Shown one piece after another: positions 62,201-64,000 of a DNA stretch of 64,000 bases. The stretch's first letter is position 1, and each line of letters begins with the position of its first letter. The notes below the pieces were generated by a model. That model was not told the DNA's origin, ran no database searches, and worked only from the letters and a program-made list of their open reading frames with translations. The position numbers and the translations under genes were made by a program. This DNA comes from Choricystis sp. odSpoLacu1. Its lineage: Eukaryota > Chlorophyta > Trebouxiophyceae. The stretch lies in contig OY253651.1 in assembly GCA_958009055.1 (NCBI GenBank), positions 868,001 through 932,000 on the forward strand, in the 5' to 3' direction.

Positions 62201-63586
62201 GCAGGCGACCCGCCCGCCGACGCCGACGCCGACGCGGACGCCAGCCCCGCCGACACGCTGGCCACCCTGGTCCTGCTGGGCGACATCATGCCGTCCGAGT
62301 GGCCGCCCGCAGGCGTGGCCCGCGCGACCACCCGCCCCCACCCGCCCCCCGACCGCGTCGCCACGCGCGCCGCGCTCGCGCGCGCATGCGCCCCCGCCGT
62401 CGCCCCCCTCCTGCGCTGCGTGACGTCCGCCCTGGCCGCGCCCGCCGTCGTTACCCGGGCCGCCCTGGTGCGTTTCATTGCCCGCGCTTCCGGCCTGGGC
62501 GGCGGCATGGGGGCCTTCCTCGCCGCACCACTCGCCGACGCTCTCGCCGACGCGGCCGCGCCCGCCGCGCCCGCGTTGGCCGCGCGCGCCGCGCTCGAGT
62601 GCGCCGTCCCGCTGGCCTACCGCCCCGCCGTCAAGGCCGCCCTGCTGGACCTGGGGGCGGTGGGGTCGCTGGCCAAGCTGCTGGCGAAAGCTGTGCCGAC
62701 CGCGGGCGGCGCGGGCGACGACGCAGTTATTGTCATGGCTCTGGAAACGGCCGCCGTTCTAGCCAACCCCGCCATCACCCTCGACCCCTCCCTCCCCCTG
62801 GACGCGCGCGGCAGCGCTGACTCCCTGCCCCGCGGCCAGGGCGCCACCCTGGCCGCCGTTCTGCTGGCCAGCGTCGCGCGGTTGGGGGGCGCCGCGTCGG
62901 TCGCGGTGCGCGTGCTGGACGCGCTGGCGGCGTCGCCACCCGGGCGGGGCACGCTGGCGGCAGCCGCGACCAAGTGGAGGGGGCAGGTGGATGTTGACAG
63001 CGGCGCCGACGGCGGTGGCGCGGCCGCCCTAGCGTGGGCTTCCGCCCGGCTGCGCGCCAAGAGTACGGCCGGCGCGGGCGCAGACGCGGCAGCCACCGTC
63101 GCCGCCATCCTGGACCGCGCGGCCGAGGATGGAGACGCCCTGGACGCAGACCCTCTGGACGTGGACGCCGCCCCCCAACGCTTTGCTGACGCGGTGGCGG
63201 CTGCCGTCGACGCGGCCCCCCGCCGCCGCGGCAACCGCAGCGACAACGACGACCCTCCGTCCACAGACGCGGACGCCCCCCCTCCCGCGGACGTGGCGCC
63301 CGACCCCGCAGCCCGCGTGTTCTGGCGCAACCTGGTGGCGCGGTATGGGGGCGGGCTGCCGCCGCCGCCACCCCTGGTCGGGTGGGACCTGCCTCCGACT
63401 CTGGCCCTGAGCGGCGCGGCCGCGCTGCCCGACGGCGCCGCCCCCCGCAAGCGGGCGCGCGGGGTTGCGTTGGTGGATCTGCCGGGCGCGCCCACGCTGG
63501 CCAGGCTGCCGTTTGTGGCGCGGGCGGTGGTTGAGGGGGAGGGAGGAGGAGCGGAAGGTGACGACAACCCGCCGCCCGGTGTTTGA
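59252..63586 (+). CDS. Virilizer/VIRMA-like scaffold protein of the m6A writer complex
   Basis: A 1444-residue single-exon protein. VIRMA is the large scaffold of the MACOM part of the N6-adenosine mRNA methyltransferase. The N-terminal 110 residues resemble the virilizer N-terminal domain: FDEVVLPRPARLAALRLDAV, RPPGGGAPPGGALAVFARDL, ALAPVLTDRIVLRGRYGALG, GSVHGLDVG, matching the family's (V)RVIPPG ... TDxLVLRGxY. A low-complexity acidic region (about 200-290, with PGVDVDADAAPPGVDADAD) follows. The rest is Ala-rich ARM-like helical repeats (LLVRGVLDRLVVLLENEGGL; LSLAVHVAAALDGVSAADCA), typical of virilizer length and fold. No catalytic motifs. The call rests on the N-terminal block and architecture, so it is moderate. 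Confidence 0.55.
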   Translation: MDASRAPALALVSAPHPTLGERFDEVVLPRPARLAALRLDAVRPPGGGAPPGGALAVFARDLEAPLASRYACVAARVSVPAAGARAVALAPVLTDRIVLRGRYGALGGSVHGLDVGGVASDAARAAFEAHTVPPLAAFTAPLPTSASAPPESDAGVPAAAALAAFAACDRDATPPADVVAALTAAADAASLPHPDGTLGSAEPVGGRASRRRKSRRATPADAGPNERLPGVDDARPPGVDVDADAAPPGVDADADAAPPCVDAGVAVSPSPSESDREPTPAPPPRPAPPTLGADALDAVADAIVDALAAAAPLDSDSDPPPRLVAGVAAAAAGAWHRPLARRLLVRGVLDRLVVLLENEGGLPLSLAVHVAAALDGVSAADCAASATVALGGSLTVASAKSNGDAQTTPFDRLVAALAAAAPLPPAVADPATRAAARVASAARAAEFAAAADAAADAATSTDTKIVKSRLAAAARAAGALADAVARSGPAPRPRSAARRADPSASARLAVPRAPDGAVVAALPAWRVWSRAAGALRAASAHAASAPLPVGAPPSALAAALATPLLESIARLVTLALAAPGGGRSLLRDAESVAALAAALGDGPGEPAAALLRTSLVASDAATRLTGADPDAAATTLVELTATPVGRAAAVAALVDDAAAFNTALAAASSPLAPPADGSRRRKRRPGRGTWRGGAQLCAALVAAVARDATRPVAARFAAAAPRVARALDQAPKGASRAACAVAEAGAAAAALADAAADGVGSAVADLAAALPPLTNADSDRRGVRTPSTKSVLAFLADGTAMAAATARLTLIAGLCAQRGGARAAAAAAAAGGVDAVESAVRTATAALAAASVDDAWQVAAGDAVDAADAADAHARVTALAVAAAAASTTLTSRLKRLGAARGGARAADALLRLHAQLATSGDGVASVVSADAPRAPLPPLVAARAATASALTQWLDVGRDDPWSPDLVANALARGRPTLRAGLAGDPPADADADADASPADTLATLVLLGDIMPSEWPPAGVARATTRPHPPPDRVATRAALARACAPAVAPLLRCVTSALAAPAVVTRAALVRFIARASGLGGGMGAFLAAPLADALADAAAPAAPALAARAALECAVPLAYRPAVKAALLDLGAVGSLAKLLAKAVPTAGGAGDDAVIVMALETAAVLANPAITLDPSLPLDARGSADSLPRGQGATLAAVLLASVARLGGAASVAVRVLDALAASPPGRGTLAAAATKWRGQVDVDSGADGGGAAALAWASARLRAKSTAGAGADAAATVAAILDRAAEDGDALDADPLDVDAAPQRFADAVAAAVDAAPRRRGNRSDNDDPPSTDADAPPPADVAPDPAARVFWRNLVARYGGGLPPPPPLVGWDLPPTLALSGAAALPDGAAPRKRARGVALVDLPGAPTLARLPFVARAVVEGEGGGAEGDDNPPPGV

Positions 63587-63626
63587 TTTGTTTTGCAACA
63601 CAGAAAACGAAACGCGCAAACTTCCC

Positions 63627-63631
63627 TTACA
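63627..63631 (-). terminator. TGTAA polyadenylation signal (minus strand)
   Basis: TTACA on the plus strand lies two bases beyond the fasciclin gene's stop (63633-63635); the convergent virilizer-like stop is 41 bp further left. Confidence 0.45.
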
Positions 63632-63632
63632 T

Positions 63633-64000
63633 TCACAGCACACCGTCAATCAAGTGCACCACACTCTTGCACGCGGCGACGTCGGGGCGCGTGATGCGGG
63701 CTGTGCCGCCCGCCCCCTTGACCACGCCGCCTCCGCCCACGCTCACCGTGTCGCCGCCTGCGGTCTGCACGCCCTCGCTGGCCGCAGCCAGCAGGGCAGA
63801 GGTGTAGGTCGCGTTCCCCCACGCGGGCGGCGGCACCAGCACGTGGCGCCCGACGTCGGCGGACTGCAGGCCAGCCGTCGGCGCGAGCAGGGTCAGCGTG
63901 GTGGCGGGCGACTTAAAGGCCGGCCCCCAGGGCGACAAAGCGGCCGCGTCAGCCACGGACGCCAGGCCGTTAGCGCGCAGCGTGTCGTCGAGCGTGCGGC
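63633..64000 (-). CDS. Fasciclin (FAS1) domain protein, 5' part cut off
   Basis: FAS1 domains occur in cell-surface and extracellular adhesion proteins, common in algae. The visible C-terminal 121 residues cover most of one FAS1 domain: SPWGPAFKSPATTLTLLAPT (H1-like block), ADVGRHVLVPPPAWGNATYT, LLAAASEGVQTAGGDTVSVG and the signature end RITRPDVAACKSVVHLIDGV. There is no GPI or membrane segment after the domain in the visible part; the protein ends two residues after HLIDG. The upstream part lies past 64000. Stops of this gene and the virilizer-like gene are 46 bp apart. Confidence 0.8.
   Translation of the reverse strand, partial: RTLDDTLRANGLASVADAAALSPWGPAFKSPATTLTLLAPTAGLQSADVGRHVLVPPPAWGNATYTSALLAAASEGVQTAGGDTVSVGGGGVVKGAGGTARITRPDVAACKSVVHLIDGVL

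Noticed and set aside
59458..62508. 1016-codon open frame opposite the virilizer-like gene
   Set aside because: Ser/Ala/Arg-rich composition produced by GC-rich antisense; no motif, and the plus strand carries the better-supported protein.
1..64000. tRNA, rRNA and snRNA genes
   Set aside because: I looked by eye for B-box-like GGTTCGANTCC, 5S and U-snRNA cores, especially in 27.6-28.2 kb, and found none convincing. A covariance-model scan would be decisive.

Overview
This window is nuclear DNA from a eukaryotic alga, most probably a green alga (Chlorophyta). It is very GC-rich and compact: 36 protein-coding loci in 64 kb, with zero to three short introns each (GTGAGT/GTGCGT donors, CAG acceptors). 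Three things point to a green alga. There are plastid-linked genes: an LCIB/LCIC-type carbonic anhydrase homologue, a SufE-BolA fusion, a CPBP protease with a transit-like N-terminus, and UDP-sugar pyrophosphorylase. There is a plant-type PI4K-gamma. TGTAA, the chlorophyte polyadenylation signal, follows many stop codons. The species cannot be named from the sequence.

Layout. 1-8 kb: TAF5 (cut by the window edge), a SOSS-B-like OB-fold protein, eIF2B-gamma, SmF, PUS3-like pseudouridine synthase and an unknown repeat-rich protein. 8-17 kb: CoA-binding protein, SufE-BolA, a highly divergent F1-ATPase alpha-like protein, a coiled-coil protein with a possible KNL1-like RWD region, and MCM8. 17-31 kb: LRR membrane protein, TFIIIC TPR subunit, CLC anion transporter, oligopeptidase B, V-ATPase F and UDP-sugar pyrophosphorylase. 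31-44.5 kb: LUC7, a universal-stress-like protein, neurochondrin, NudC, CPBP protease, an ankyrin/malonyl-CoA:ACP transacylase fusion, a DUF155/RMD1 protein and eIF4B-like. 44.7-47.2 kb: a lower-GC island with a secreted glycoprotein gene carrying several frame conflicts, followed two bases later by the C-terminal half of an AhpC/TSA-type protein. 47.7-64 kb: cathepsin Z, PI4K-gamma, phosphate transporter, LCIB-like, PI31, MGMT-like, a tiny membrane protein, a virilizer-like protein and a fasciclin-domain protein (cut by the window edge).

The genes are mostly unrelated housekeeping functions and there is no operon. Nine adjacent pairs are head-to-head, with 109 to 634 bp between start codons. 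Several convergent pairs are separated by under 150 bp.

The most striking whole-window pattern is that reading frames of otherwise well-conserved genes break precisely at long G/C homopolymers or CG-dinucleotide runs. In six homopolymer cases the frame is restored by removing one base; in three CG-run cases, by removing one CG unit. Sequence or assembly error is the simplest reading, but transcript data are needed. No tRNA, rRNA, CRISPR array or recognisable transposon was found.
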